Assembly (NCBI GenBank): GCA_021464525.1 | Contig: JADRCO010000136.1 | Span: 1 to 50,266 of the forward strand | Reading direction: 5' to 3' | DNA from: Rhizophagus sp. LPA8_4_AMF | Taxonomy: Eukaryota; Glomeromycota; Glomeromycetes; Glomerales; Glomeraceae | Length of the DNA: 50,266 nt | In this document: positions 1-11,251 of the stretch, piece after piece | Layout: the number at the start of each line of letters is the position of its first letter | How positions within the stretch are numbered: the stretch's first letter is position 1 | Made by a program: the position numbers and the translations under genes | Notes under the pieces: model-generated | What the model was told of the DNA's origin: nothing | What the model saw: only the letters and a program-made list of their open reading frames with translations | Database searches by the model: none

Positions 1-495
1 TTATTATTAGAAATAGTATACTAAAAACTACAAACTTTTTAATGAAAGTTCATGACTTTGTTATAAATTTTATTTAATAATTTCATTTTAGATATAAAGT
101 TAAAATTTATTATTATTTATACTAGAGGACTTTTATATATAATTTTAGATATAGTTAAAATTTATTATTATAGTACTAGAGGACTTTTATATACATATCA
201 TCTGTTATGTTATATTTATTTATTTAGTCTTAGAAATTTGCATTTTCGATCAAAATGAAAATCTTATTAACGCAATAGTTAGCATTCTTACCAAACGGTT
301 TACAATAAAATGTAAAAATCATTAAATAAATCAATTTTCTTTGATATCCCGCCACATGATTTCGCGATTAATATGTAAAATATGTAACGTAAATTGTTGC
401 CAATTTTTAATACATAAAATATACAATAAGTTTACAATTACCCTGATTTTCTCATATATACACTTTTATCTAACCTATAAACCAAATATCCTGAT
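1..495. other. AT-rich intergenic, no gene seen
   Basis: No convincing coding sequence. A motif of about 30 bp ending in 'ctagaggacttttatata' occurs twice (about 120-145 and 172-195), a small local tandem duplication. The short open frames here lack domains and biased codon use. Confidence 0.5.
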
Positions 496-1114
496 TAGTG
501 ATGCAGTTGGAACTGTCCCAATAAACTGGCCGGCATATAGCGGATTGTGGCCATAGTTACGGCAAAACCGTGTGAAACCCAATGTGCCGTTAATGTTATA
601 TATTAATGCCGTAACTTTTACTGTGGCCAATGATACCGTAGAGTACAAATAGTTTAAATAGATAGCATAAAATAGATTAATAGTATACATGGATTAACGT
701 TAATTTTAATAACAAATTCGGAGAGATTTAAAAAATTTAAATGTTAAGCCATACTGATTTTAAATAACTTCTTTTTATAAATTTCATGGAACAAAAATTT
801 TAATAGTAATGATGGAGAAGAAAAATTAATAATTAGAATGATATAAAATACGATATTTATATACTTTTTATGCTTTACAGTATAATATATGTTTTTTAAA
901 GCAAATTTACAATTTAATAAATATTACATACTATCTGATATACACAAGTTATGGTGCCTATTTATGGTACATATACCAGTTACGGCGTATTTACCAGTTA
1001 CGGAGCATTTACCAGTTCCAATATGCCGTATCTTAACGTAAAGAGTTATGACTAGTTATAACTCAGTTGTGATACGGCTCATCCCAATGTGATCGAGTTC
1101 CAACTGCATCTCTA
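496..1114. mobile_element. Non-autonomous hAT-like element (619 bp) with perfect 8-bp target duplication
   Basis: The left end TAGTGATGCAGTTGGAACT (496-514) is matched in inverse orientation at the right end, which reads TAGAGATGCAGTTGGAACT on the other strand, one mismatch in 19. The flanks are identical 8-bp copies of ATCCTGAT (488-495 and 1115-1122). An 8-bp duplication with TAG-type ends is characteristic of hAT transposons (family knowledge). There is no transposase frame inside, so it depends on another copy. The interior carries inversely related stretches such as 'ccagttacgg'. Confidence 0.85.
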
Positions 1115-2032
1115 ATCCTGATCCTAACCCTAACGCAATAATAAAGCCACGCATTAACATGATAATAACACCATGCACTGTAATAAAATAATAATATCAC
1201 TTACCCTCATATTAATATCCTTGGGAGAAATCTTAGGTATCGTTCATCTAGATAAATATACTATTAATAAAATTTATTTTAGCAACTTAAATTAAAAGTT
1301 TTAAAAGAAAATCAACCTACATTAAAATGTTTGAGCGCGAATCCAACATAAATGGATTGATAATCAAAAAGTAAAAAAAGCTTAATATCAATTGACAATT
1401 TACAAAACATGTGACATAGGATACGCATATCATCCTAAAAAAAAATAAGACGATATATATATATATTATGCTGTAATGCTCGAGGAAATCCGAGAAAGAT
1501 GGACATAGTGGTTGATATATGTGTAGAAATAATACAAGAGGTATAAATACATATTAAAGCAATAATGTGAGATTCAAACTTTAAGTGTATGTTTGATAAT
1601 TTTATCACGTGAAATTTGCTTGTTTCAATTTCCGCCCGTTAAAATTTTCATCACCAAAAAACAAGTTCAAGGAATGAACAAATAAGAAATAAAACGAACA
1701 ATATACGAAAGTTATTTCCAAACCAGTCGTCATTGTTATTTCCGAAGCAACAGAAAATTTCTCGACCCTTCAAACCAATTCTCTATACTATCATAAACTA
1801 TATACATTATATATTTATATCCCGTTTTTTAGAATTAAGTGATAATGGAAGTAAATTAATATACTGTATATTAATTTGATAGTGAAATATGTTTTTCTTA
1901 TTTTTGTATTCTTTATTTATTTTGTGTCATAATTTCTTTTTTTTTAAAAAAAAAAAAAAAATTTAATAAATAATTTGTCAAAATAATTTTTTTTACAACT
2001 TATATTTTTAAGTGTTTATATAAAACTTGATA
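1115..2032. other. Intergenic, no gene seen
   Basis: AT-rich sequence without supported genes. It contains a T9-A16 homopolymer junction near 1937-1961. A short telomere-like CCTAACCCTAAC sits beside the transposon end near 1124. Confidence 0.5.
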
Positions 2033-2292
2033 CCGTTTAGCACTGCATAAAATACCCCGAGTATTTTACAAAATACTTGAATTAAAAATTGAATAATACC
2101 CACGGGTATTTCGTGAGATGCCGGGTATTATATGAGGGGGATACAGTATAATTTTGACCAGAATTAAGCTTAAGTTACCAGAATTAAAGGGGGGTATTAA
2201 TCGAGAGTAAAATTTTTATATCTAGTAAAATACCCGGGTCTTTTAAAGTGGGGGTACGCCCAAAGGGGGATATTTTATGCAGTGCTAGACGG
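2033..2292. mobile_element. Small inverted-repeat transposon, TA-flanked, CCGT ends (260 bp)
   Basis: Left end CCGTTTAGCACTGCATAAAA is mirrored at the right by TTTTATGCAGTGCTAGACGG, giving arms of about 27 bp with few mismatches. TA dinucleotides flank both ends (2031-2032, 2293-2294), as expected for a Tc1/mariner-type duplication. The interior has G-runs and two 'ccagaatta' words but no coding capacity. Confidence 0.7.
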
Positions 2293-3357
2293 TATAATTC
2301 TCACTCAAATTATATACATACGTTGAGGGTGGGTCGTATATATTATAAATTTGAACATGTCTCACTTTTATCACGGATTTTTAATAAAGCATATCATATT
2401 GATTGCGTTTTACGTTTGATTCCATGATGGTTTACAGTACATTACGATGAAACTCATATACATACTAATTAATGTTATCGAACAAATTTTTATTAATTTA
2501 TAAAAAAATTTGGATTAAAATATTATTCAAAGTTTATAATCAAAAAAAAAATAAATAAATAAAAAAAGCAAATCACATAAAATTGACAGCATTAGACTTT
2601 AAAGTGCGCTATCACCAAGAAATCGCACAGGTTCTTTCATCATCAGTTTATAATAAAATATAATTAATTAAATAGTAAATTATTTTACATTAGAAATATT
2701 TCAATAAAAAAGATGAATCTGAAGTAGTAGTATCTTATACAATAATAATTATTAAGCTTGATGTGATTGCAAATATATTGGATACTTAGCCGTTACCAAT
2801 AATAAATAACTATTATCATACTGATTAATACCTACATTTAGTGCCTCATGCAGATCAGCTAGATCGGCAGATTTCGTATACGTAGTACTTACTATACACG
2901 TAGCAAAAATTTTATGCACGATCATATCAATAATCATGGGTCAATTGAGTCATCTCTTTTTTCTTGATTTAAAGATTTGTTTAATTATGTATACACAAAT
3001 TAGTTCATATAAAGGTTTCCAAAAATTTTTTTATAAATAATTCCATTCTTTACTCTCTTCCTCTTACTCTTTCCCGTTAGTTCCGCTTCGCAGTGTTTAC
3101 CTTCCCCTTTCTTAAAAAAAGTTCTTTATAAAAATTTTTTTTTTTTCGCTGGTTAATATATTATTCCGTTCCTCATTCACACACACTCTCTTCTTTTCCT
3201 CATCATTGGCTTCTCCTTTTCTTTTTTTCTAATTCCTTCCTTCATCTCATTCGTGTTGTGAGTATGCTGGTCCTATTTGCCCGCCTTCTTAAAAAGTAAA
3301 GATTATTTTATAAAATGGTATGTATCCATTTCTTTCCTTTTTTTGGGTATTTCTGTT
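2293..3357. other. Intergenic, no gene seen; pyrimidine-rich 3,045-3,265
   Basis: No gene supported; the small minus-strand frame at 2752-2937 has no recognisable features. From about 3045 to 3265 the plus strand is strongly pyrimidine-rich with scattered T/A runs, resembling the longer tract at 40.6 kb. Confidence 0.45.
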
Positions 3358-3660
3358 GGAACAGCATGATGCTATGCATGGGTGTGAGCATAGCATGCAT
3401 ATCTTGTAAGCCTGTGAGTACCAGCTTTGCTGCAGTCTCACAGTAGGGCTGGCTGGAATTATTCGGGGCGGTATAGTACTATGTGCGGGTTGGATTGCTT
3501 TTAGTAAATCGTGGGTACCAGCTATTGCTGCAGTCCCGCGATAGGACCGGTTGGTTGTGGAACGGCATGATGCTATGCGTAATATTTTTACAGGTGGAGC
3601 ATAGTGCACTTTTTAGGAAGTTCCTTTGTGGTAGGGCCGGAACTTTGTCGTTAATACTGT
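3358..3660. repeat. Twin-hairpin structured repeat
   Basis: Two copies of a hairpin lie 98 bp apart. Copy 1 has stem CTGTGAG (3412-3418) pairing with CTCACAG (3437-3443). Copy 2 has ATCGTGGG (3508-3515) pairing with CCCGCGAT (3535-3542) with one G-T pair. Both enclose nearly the same core, TACCAGCT(A)TTGCTGCAGT. A 22-bp motif, GGAAC(A/G)GCATGATGCTATGC followed by (A/G)T, starts at 3358 and again at 3559. The stems differ while staying paired, which suggests selection on structure. No matching RNA family is recognised; a SINE-like or non-coding RNA origin is possible. Confidence 0.5.
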
Positions 3661-4201
3661 ATGTTAATGATAAGTAGCAAGATTTTCTAAATAAATCAAT
3701 TTAAATTTTTTTTTTGTGATTTATATTAAAATTTTTATCAAAAATATGTATGACTTAATATTTTATTAGTTAATATTTAGTTGATTATTATTTTTTATAC
3801 CGCATCTTAAATCAAATGCATTTGTAGCTAATGATGTTCAAAAAAAAAAAATATGTATATATGTAAAAAAGATATATATCGTAATGGAATCACATATATT
3901 GATAATTATTTAGATTCCCACATATTCGTTTATGCAAGAATATTACTCATTAATAAAAATTGCTGAATGATTTGGGTTATTAAACGGGCGGTTATTGTAG
4001 CGACTTTTTAAGCATTCCTTAAAATTGCATAAGTTTGTTGGAAGGATGCGTTTCTATAAATAAAAAAAAAAAATTATTTTTAGATAAATTATTTATTGCA
4101 TAAATATCTTTGATATTTTTGACACATTACGTCATTTGGATTAAATATCACTATTAATCTTTATAGGTAAAATACTGCTAATAAATAAGCTTATATTTAA
4201 T
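3661..4201. other. Intergenic, no gene seen
   Basis: AT-rich, with several poly-A and poly-T runs and no open frame showing protein features. Confidence 0.5.
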
Positions 4202-4589
4202 AGTTATTGGGTAGGGAGGTTGAAATATCACCGAAGTTCGGATGATATTTTAACCACCATACCCAATAACTGTGTTATTATGCAGATGTCCAAGATCATG
4301 TTCCAAATAAAAAAATAATAAATAAACTTTATTATGCACTATGCAGCCTATTAGGATCATGCCGATCTTGGTAGACCGTCATTTTTGCCAGTAAAAAGGG
4401 TGGGGTAAAAAATATTGGTTATGTATAAAAATAACACGTTTATTATTTAAAAATTTAGACTTTTTTATAAAAACTGTTAAAATTAGGCATGAACTTGAGT
4501 GTCATGCATAATAAATAACACAGTTATTGAATGGGAACATATCATCACTCCTACGGGGTGACCGTTATTTTTACCCCCATCCAATAACT
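4202..4589. mobile_element. Foldback-type element made of two snapback ends
   Basis: Each end is itself an inverted repeat. The left unit (4202-4271) runs from AGTTATTGGGTAGGGAGG to ACCATACCCAATAACT. The right unit (4522-4589) runs from AGTTATTGAATGGG to CCCATCCAATAACT. The outermost ends also mirror each other. The interior is AT-rich with no coding sequence. I cannot assign a superfamily. Confidence 0.55.
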
Positions 4590-4649
4590 ATAATTTATTC
4601 GGTATTTTATAATTGATGATGGAAAAAGTTTAAAAGTTTGATTGTTACA

Positions 4650-4786
4650 CCGGATAAATCACTTATTCGGGCATTTAGAGCCGAATACCTAGTATTGGAA
4701 ATCAAATTGATCGCTGAGCCCGTATCAACCAATCAAATTTGATTTATCCAATATAACAGTTATTCGGCACTCCGTGCCGAATAACT
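4650..4786. mobile_element. Small snapback element with a perfect 13-bp hairpin end
   Basis: The right end has perfect arms AGTTATTCGGCAC (4758-4770) and GTGCCGAATAACT (4774-4786) around a 3-bp loop. The left part holds a related imperfect hairpin (ACTTATTCGGGC with GCCGAATA, about 4661-4689). GGATAAATC near 4652 and GATTTATCC at 4741-4749 form a further inverted pair. The AGTTATT start is shared with the neighbouring element and with 16,842-16,870. Confidence 0.5.
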
Positions 4787-5753
4787 ATTAATTATTATAA
4801 TAATATATTTGTATTCATGTATACATAGTGCAGTGATATTTTACACTGTAACATCAAGAAAATTTTTTTAGCATATATTAGCGTAATATTCGAAAGTAGT
4901 GTAAAATTTTGAAATATATTTCATAAATTTACGCTCTAAAAATTTAAGTGACAACCACCAACGCCTAAAAATTCGATTAAATGTGACGCTAAGACTTTGA
5001 TCTCGTGAATCGAAAAGAAGCTCTAACACTATGAGAACATTTCAATATAAAATTATTTAATATTAAATGTGAATTTTATAGATTTAAAGTACTGTAATCC
5101 ATTATGAATTGACAAATGACAATTCAAATTGCAGATCGATCAACCAATGAAAGTCGGGTACTAGTTCAAGTCTCTCAGATGTTCGTTTTCGTAATTATTG
5201 TGATAGTTATTAATACCGAATTTAGAGGGAGCGTACAGTTTTTATAGTCATAAAATTTAAATTTTAACAAAAAATAAATATAAATAGAGTCGGAACTTAA
5301 TGTCAAAATCAAGTTTACGTTATCACATAATACAAAAGTTATATTTTGGCAAAATAAGCCAGTTATGGAATCAATCATTCAGACGCACTAATCACATATT
5401 GTGAAAATTTTGTAACATGTCGAATGTACGCACTTAAAATACCAACGATCAACGAGAATAATATCTTTTATTGATTCTATAATTAAGGCACTAGTAAATA
5501 ATTACTTCACTTTTTCTAGCTTAATACTTTAAATATCATTCATTCATCTATTCAGTAAATAAATTTTTATTTCCAATAAAATAATAATTTTAGTTTGATC
5601 AAAATTGGTTTATATAAACCTTAAATAATAATGTTTTAAAAATAAGAATACCTAAAAATCCACCCATTAATTTTAATTAATTAAGGTATTTATTTATTTT
5701 TTCCAACGCTCCAATATTCTTAATATTTTATCCACTATATATTTATTCTGACT
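4787..5753. other. Intergenic; downstream region of the Na+/H+ exchanger
   Basis: No gene supported. The part nearest 5753 is expected to hold the 3' untranslated region of the minus-strand exchanger. The minus-strand frame at 5175-5378 has no family features. Confidence 0.45.
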
Positions 5754-8241
5754 TCATTTATTATTTTGTAACTCTTTAAGATCTAATAAATTTTCATTAC
5801 TATCATTATTTTGGCTGTCAACAATCAATAAATTGTTCAAACTTTGAAATCTTGAATTTGATGTGTCACCAAGGTCGTCACCAGGATTGTCACCAGGATT
5901 GTCACCAAGGTTTTGTTGCTGAGTAGATGATGATGAACTATCTAATAAATCTTTTGTATTGATTTTTTTATTCTCCTTATTAGTAGGTTCAGTTTTATTA
6001 TCTACGTTTCTATATGACGTTGAATCATTATTTCTTATAGAATTTCTCAAAGAAGGAGATTCTCTTATTAACCCCACGAAATCATCGTCATTCTCTACAT
6101 GTCTTCTTTCATGATCCCATCTATTATGAGAAGATCTATGATTTAATTGCCTAAAATCTCTATCGTTTCGTATAAATAATGGTCTTAAATATTTATCATC
6201 AAATGATGTAAACCAATGCTTCTTTAAAATTTTATTTTTTGTTGTTGTTTGTTGCAATTGAACCCTCACTTCAGGATTTCTATTAATACTTCCCGAATCA
6301 GATACGAATGATCCTTGAGAGTCTGTTCGATTATGTCCGTTATCCCTCTCTCTTACAATATCGCGATAGCTTTCTCCGTAATGAACTTCGGTACCATATC
6401 CATCAGTATAATATTTATCGTAGTTGTCTTCTTCATCACTATCACTACCTTCTTCATCAACTCCGGTTTGTATCTTCATTATTTCTAATACTCGACTAGT
6501 TGATCCTCCAAATACAACAACACTTAATACGACAACTACAAGAACTGTTGTTCTCATCGCGTCTGCATTTTCACCTTCTAATCCAGCTGCTAATGCAAAT
6601 GCTACAGCTCCTCTCAAGCCTGCCCAGAATAACATTACTGAATACTTGAATGGAATAGGTTCACCTCTATTTGCTTTGTTTCTATATCGTGATACAGTAT
6701 TGATTAACTTTGAAAGTGGAAATACTGCGCTATATCTTGATATACAAATAATAATCTATAAAAGATTTTTTTAAAGAAAAAAAAATAATAAATCAAAAGT
6801 GTAATACGTTTTAACCATAAATCCACAACGCATAAAAGATACATACTGATGTAAAGAAAATAAAGAAGGGTTTATACTCCAAATTCAATTGTGTGAATAA
6901 CGTCAAACCTAAATAGATGAAAATAAAATTCTCTGATAATTTGGCAAGAATATGAAACATATATTTTGTAGTACGTTTTGTGCGTAGTGACATATTATCA
7001 TACGTGTAGTGTTTCAATGTTATACCACAAAACAACAAGGAAACAATTCCTATTTTTTAGAAATTAATTAATTAATACTAAATAAAATTCAAAAAAAAGA
7101 GTCTTTTTGATGTACAAACCTGATAAATGTAATCCGTTTGCGAATAAGTATGAAGAATATGCCATCAACGCCATGAGACATGATTCTATGGAAGGATACT
7201 TATATAAACGAGAATGCTTTAGCATGTAATTAAATTAATTAAGGCTTAATATTAGCAAAAGAAATAAAATCAAATATATTATAATAGTTAAAAGGATATC
7301 AATGCACACGACACTCCAATAATAACTCCAATTATTAAAGAAGTTCCAAAGTTAAGGAAGAATATAAAAATACCATGAGTTATATTTGCGAAATGAAAGT
7401 CTTGACCTCGATATTTTTTTAATGTTCTAACGAGAGAAATAAGGTTAATACATATAAACTATTGATAAAAAAAAATTTCACAATGAAATTAATACGAACT
7501 CATAAAGTACAATGGAAACAACATCATTCAAAATACTTTCTCCAAAAACTATAGAGTAAAGTTTAGGATCAACTTTGAGCGATTGGAATATGGTAAGTAC
7601 GGTTACCGGATCGGTTGCTGATAAAACAGATCCAAAAATCATTGAATCTAAAAATGAAAGTGACATGGAGCCAATTCCCATAGCTGATATTATTCTAACT
7701 AAAATTCTTTATAAGGAAAAATATTAATAAAAGTTATAATTAAAAATTTTAATAATAAAGCGGTTTAATATTTACCCTATGACTAAAGCTGATATAAAAG
7801 TCCCTAAAAACGCAAACGTAAGAATCGTCCCAAGATTTTTAAAGAAATTTCCCTAAACATAAGATGATTTGTAAGCAATACAAAAAAAAAAAATTTAATA
7901 AAATTATTCAAAATGTTCACCGCCACTAAACTTCTTACTAAATATATTCGTACCTTCTTCATTTCATATCCAGTATTTAAAATAATAGGAGGAAGTAATA
8001 AGTTAAAAAAATATGTATAATTAAACGTAACCATATCCTGAATCATTGATCCTGGAGACATACGAATGATCAATCCCACTAACATTCCCGCAAAAATTGA
8101 AATTACAGTTTCGTGTAATGCACGTATTTGTTTGCGTTGTAAATAATAGGAAGAAAATAATGATAGTATTATAAGAGAGGTTAGAATAAGTAATGCCCAG
8201 CTCGAATAAAGCTCTTCTTCTTCAACTGGTGGTTTCTCCAT
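5754..8241 (-). CDS. NHX1: Endosomal/vacuolar Na+(K+)/H+ exchanger, Nhx1/NHE6-9 type
   Basis: An intracellular CPA1 antiporter that exchanges lumenal protons for cytosolic Na+ or K+ and sets endosome pH. Seven exons on the minus strand join in phase: 8241-7954, 7852-7776, 7694-7500, 7426-7300, 7225-7120, 7049-6847, 6755-5754, giving 665 aa. Seen in the product: [13 protein letters not shown] in the first exon; SATDPVT (D150); FGESILND with the catalytic N178-D179 pair; [41 protein letters not shown] (R380). It aligns closely, from memory, with yeast Nhx1, including a tail motif [14 protein letters not shown] near residue 513. The acidic tail ends with DNPGD mini-repeats. Intron 4 looks U12-type. 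The donor of intron 3 (GTTCGT) is unusual but gives the expected YETLKKYRG. In-frame sequence upstream of the 8241 ATG, behind an acceptor near 8319, suggests a further 5' exon carrying a signal sequence, so the true start is uncertain. Confidence 0.93.
7226..7299 (-). other. Putative U12-type AT-AC intron (74 bp) in the exchanger gene
   Basis: Read on the minus strand, the intron begins ATATCCTTTT, the textbook minor-spliceosome AT-AC donor, and ends TTAATTAC. A branch-like CCTTAAT lies about 13 nt before the end, the spacing typical of U12 introns. No GT-AG pair here gives the conserved protein. The AT-AC boundaries are in phase 0 and give [17 protein letters not shown], colinear with the yeast Nhx1 segment I recall as ILVALLLKHTHIRRYP. 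Splicing itself is inferred. Confidence 0.8.
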
Positions 8242-9296
8242 GACTGGTGACTGGTTGTCTAAAAGAACTGAGAAATCGAGATTCCGTGAACACGTTGGTA
8301 GAAGTGTAGCCGCAACTAAATGAAAAAAAAAAAAAAAGTTTTAGCTAATTATAGAATTGCTAAAACTTGTTTTTTACTAATCAGTAGATTTGTACAACTG
8401 TACGACAATTTTTTAAGGACTAATTCGGGCCGATAATTGTAAATTTCAAGAATTGAGTGAAATTACTATATATAGTAAACACAGCCAACCCATATAATTG
8501 CAAAGTATCGATTTGATAGGTCAGGGGATTATTTATAAAAGTAGAATAAATTTTTATCAAGAAGCATACCGTAACTCTATCAAAGATTGATACTTTTGCT
8601 ATATAATATCTTAATGAAGTTTATCGACAGAACGTTTGTGTACAATTTTTTTTTACTGTATCTTTAAAATTATAGGTCGAAGTTTTAAATTATCCCCGAA
8701 TTTTACCAATACAATCAAAGCGAACCCTTTATTTTATTACATTTATTGCATTTTCAATTTCCAATTGAAGGTGCAGTTGTGAGAACGAATGAATTTAAAT
8801 TTTAAGAAATTATGGAAAATAATAAGACCGTATATATTATTATTCTATTCCTATTTTCTGAAACAGTTATATTAGGAAGGTGCTGCTGTAGATTGCTTAT
8901 TCTCTATATTTTATAAACGTTTCCTATTTGCTCCGATTAAAAAAATAAAATTATCGCCAAAAAAAGTATAAGTGATTTTCATTAATATTACTGATCAAAA
9001 GGATTTTCATAATTAATTTTTCGTTGTGACGTTGACGAAGATAATCTCACGCGTGTACAACACATTTCAGTTTCAATATACTTTTTTAATATATAAGATA
9101 TTATTAAGATATAAAAAAATAATTCCGCAAATTATATATAAATACTGTATCTCTTCTCTCCCTTCTCAGTCATCAACATTTCTTAAAAGAAAAAAAACAT
9201 ATATTTCTTCATACATTCTCTTTAATTTCATTAAAATATCATCCCATACCTTTATTTATCTCTTTTATTCATTCATTAGATTTGTTTCTAATAAAA
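8242..9296. other. Divergent intergenic region between exchanger and chitin deacetylase
   Basis: Probably holds the 5' end of the exchanger (minus) and the promoter of the deacetylase (plus). On the minus strand an open stretch from about 8318 to 8242 is in frame with the exchanger and preceded by a pyrimidine-rich tract ending in TTTAG. A candidate first exon starts with an ATG at about 8493, but its donor is not secure. The frame at 9026-9310 looks like 5' untranslated sequence. Confidence 0.5.
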
Positions 9297-10501
9297 ATGA
9301 GAGGTATTAAATTTCTATTAATTGCCTTGTGTATTTTCAAAGTTATTGATGCCGCACCTGCCGCACAATCAACTACACCATCAACAACACCTTCGCAATC
9401 GCCAGACCCAGATCCAAACCTCCCTATAACAACAAATGGAACTTGTGGTGCGACAGTTGGTACTCGTTGCCCTGATGGTACTTGCTGCTCTGCGCGTGGT
9501 TTTTGTGGTGAAACTCCCGGTAAATATCCTTCCTAAATTCTTAGATTGAACCGAATTTCAGAATAGATTTTTTGATTTAATTTTTTTCTATTAAAATTAT
9601 ATATTTTATAGACCATTGTCAGGCTGGTTGTCAAGAAACGTTTGGAGTTTGTGGGCTTCCAGATAGTGTTAGAAATAAGGGATTCCAATTTAATACATGT
9701 ACCGAAAATAACACCATCGCGATTACCTTTGATGATGGACCACAAAATGTAAGAAAATTTTATAATTCACATACAACTTTTAATGAACCATAATATTTAT
9801 CATCTCTTTTTATAATATAGATTACGGAAACATTACTTGATAATCTTAAAGAAAGAGGTGTGAAAGCCACATTTTTCATGAACGGACATGCATTTCAAGA
9901 ACATTGTATTTATGATTACGCTCCCATTGTACAACGAGCATTTAAAGAAGGACATCAAATAGCTTCACATACTTGGTCACATCCTCATTTATCACAATTA
10001 ACAGAAGAGGAAGTCCGTTATCAAATAGATACACTTGAAGTAGCATTCAAGAAAATTATCGGAGCAGTCCCAACTTATTTTCGACCACCATTTGGTGAAC
10101 GTAATCGATTAGTACAAGATATTTTAAGAGAAAAAGGATATAAAATGATTATATGGGATATTGATACTAACGATTTTAAAGGAGATTTACAAGTTTCTAC
10201 TGACCTTTATAATACTGAAATGAATAAATTCCCTCAACCTAATCCTCATATCATATTAAATCATGATAGAATTGTGACCACTGCCACTACACTTGCTCCT
10301 TTTGAAGCTGATGATGCCCTAACAAGAGGTTATAAAGTTACTACCGTTGGTGATTGTATAGGACAATCCGATAAAGATGATTGGTATAGAGATATCGGTA
10401 AACCTGAAAAACCAGATGATACTTGGACATGTACTATTGAAGATATGCATCTCCCTCCTGGAGTTATTAGTGTGGTTGAAGCGCCAGCGCCAGCGCAGTA
10501 G
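9297..10501 (+). CDS. Secreted chitin deacetylase with hevein-type chitin-binding domain
   Basis: A carbohydrate esterase family 4 (NodB-fold) enzyme that removes acetyl groups from chitin to give chitosan in the wall or outside the cell. Exons 9297-9519, 9612-9748 and 9821-10501 join in phase to 346 aa. A signal peptide (about residues 1-19) is followed by a Ser/Thr/Pro-rich linker and a Cys-rich ChtBD1/CBM18 domain (about 47-90, CGATVGTRCPDGTCCSARG). The deacetylase motifs are complete: TFDDGP (113-118), SHTWSH with metal-binding H170 and H174, RPPFG (R208), DTND (about 235), and ILNHD (H268). The tail is Pro/Ala-rich (APAPAQ) with no GPI-like hydrophobic end. The ATG at 9297 is chosen because it starts the signal peptide. 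In mycorrhizal fungi such enzymes may blunt plant recognition of chitin (inference). Confidence 0.93.
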
Positions 10502-11251
10502 CTGACAAATATTAATATTGAATTTAGCTTATTTCTTTTTTTCTATTGTTATTATAATATATTATTTATACATAATTTATATTAGAAAAGACAAAATAAT
10601 TTATTTATAGAATCTACAATGCACGAATTTGTATTCGTGGCGGCAACTGATAAATGTTAAAATTTAATAACCCAATAAACAAAATTAATTTACCACCGTA
10701 TAAATTTAATTGATAAAAGAAAACTAAAATGACACATTTTATTGTTGTTTTTGCTAACCCAAATGCAGTAATGATTTAATGAACCTTTATTGATAATTAA
10801 TGTTATAGAATCTTTTTTAATATTATCCAATAATATTAATATAATCGATTTCCCAGCAATCTTGTAATAAATTATCAATTTTTTTAATAAAACAACGAAC
10901 GTTCTCGAATCTTCCAAAAAGTTGTATGCTTGTTTGCTTGTTTGGTGCTGATTAACGTACAGTCTCGATACAGAGACCTTACAGTAGCATCCTTTCAATT
11001 GTTAAAAAAAAAAAAATAATAACTTTATTTAGTTTGTTTATTAACAATGAACCTATATTTGGTTACAATAAATAAAAGTTAAATGAGATAAGCGGTAATG
11101 TATGATACACAAGGTTTAAAAACATAACTTGAAATAAACTTTAATTGGGTAGTAAAATACATAAAATATTTATAACTTATTATTTGTATGTTAAGAGCTT
11201 AACTTCTTTCTCTCATACTGTCATTATTAACAAAAGTTAAAACCAAAGAAA
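10502..11251. other. Intergenic, no gene seen
   Basis: Expected to contain the deacetylase 3' region and the promoter of the 3CxxC gene. The minus-strand frame at 10690-10998 shows no domain or signal sequence and is not called. Confidence 0.5.

Noticed and set aside
1122-1136. Interstitial telomere, CCTAACCCTAAC
   Set aside because: Only two units, and it adjoins a transposon end. Too short to mean anything by itself.
3289-3609. Minus-strand 106-codon frame
   Set aside because: It coincides with the twin-hairpin repeat, has no recognisable domain, and its codons reflect the structured repeat.
7464-7486. A 23-nt intron in the exchanger gene
   Set aside because: It keeps phase but is far shorter than the other introns and adds residues absent from relatives. 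The 73-bp intron gives the conserved sequence.
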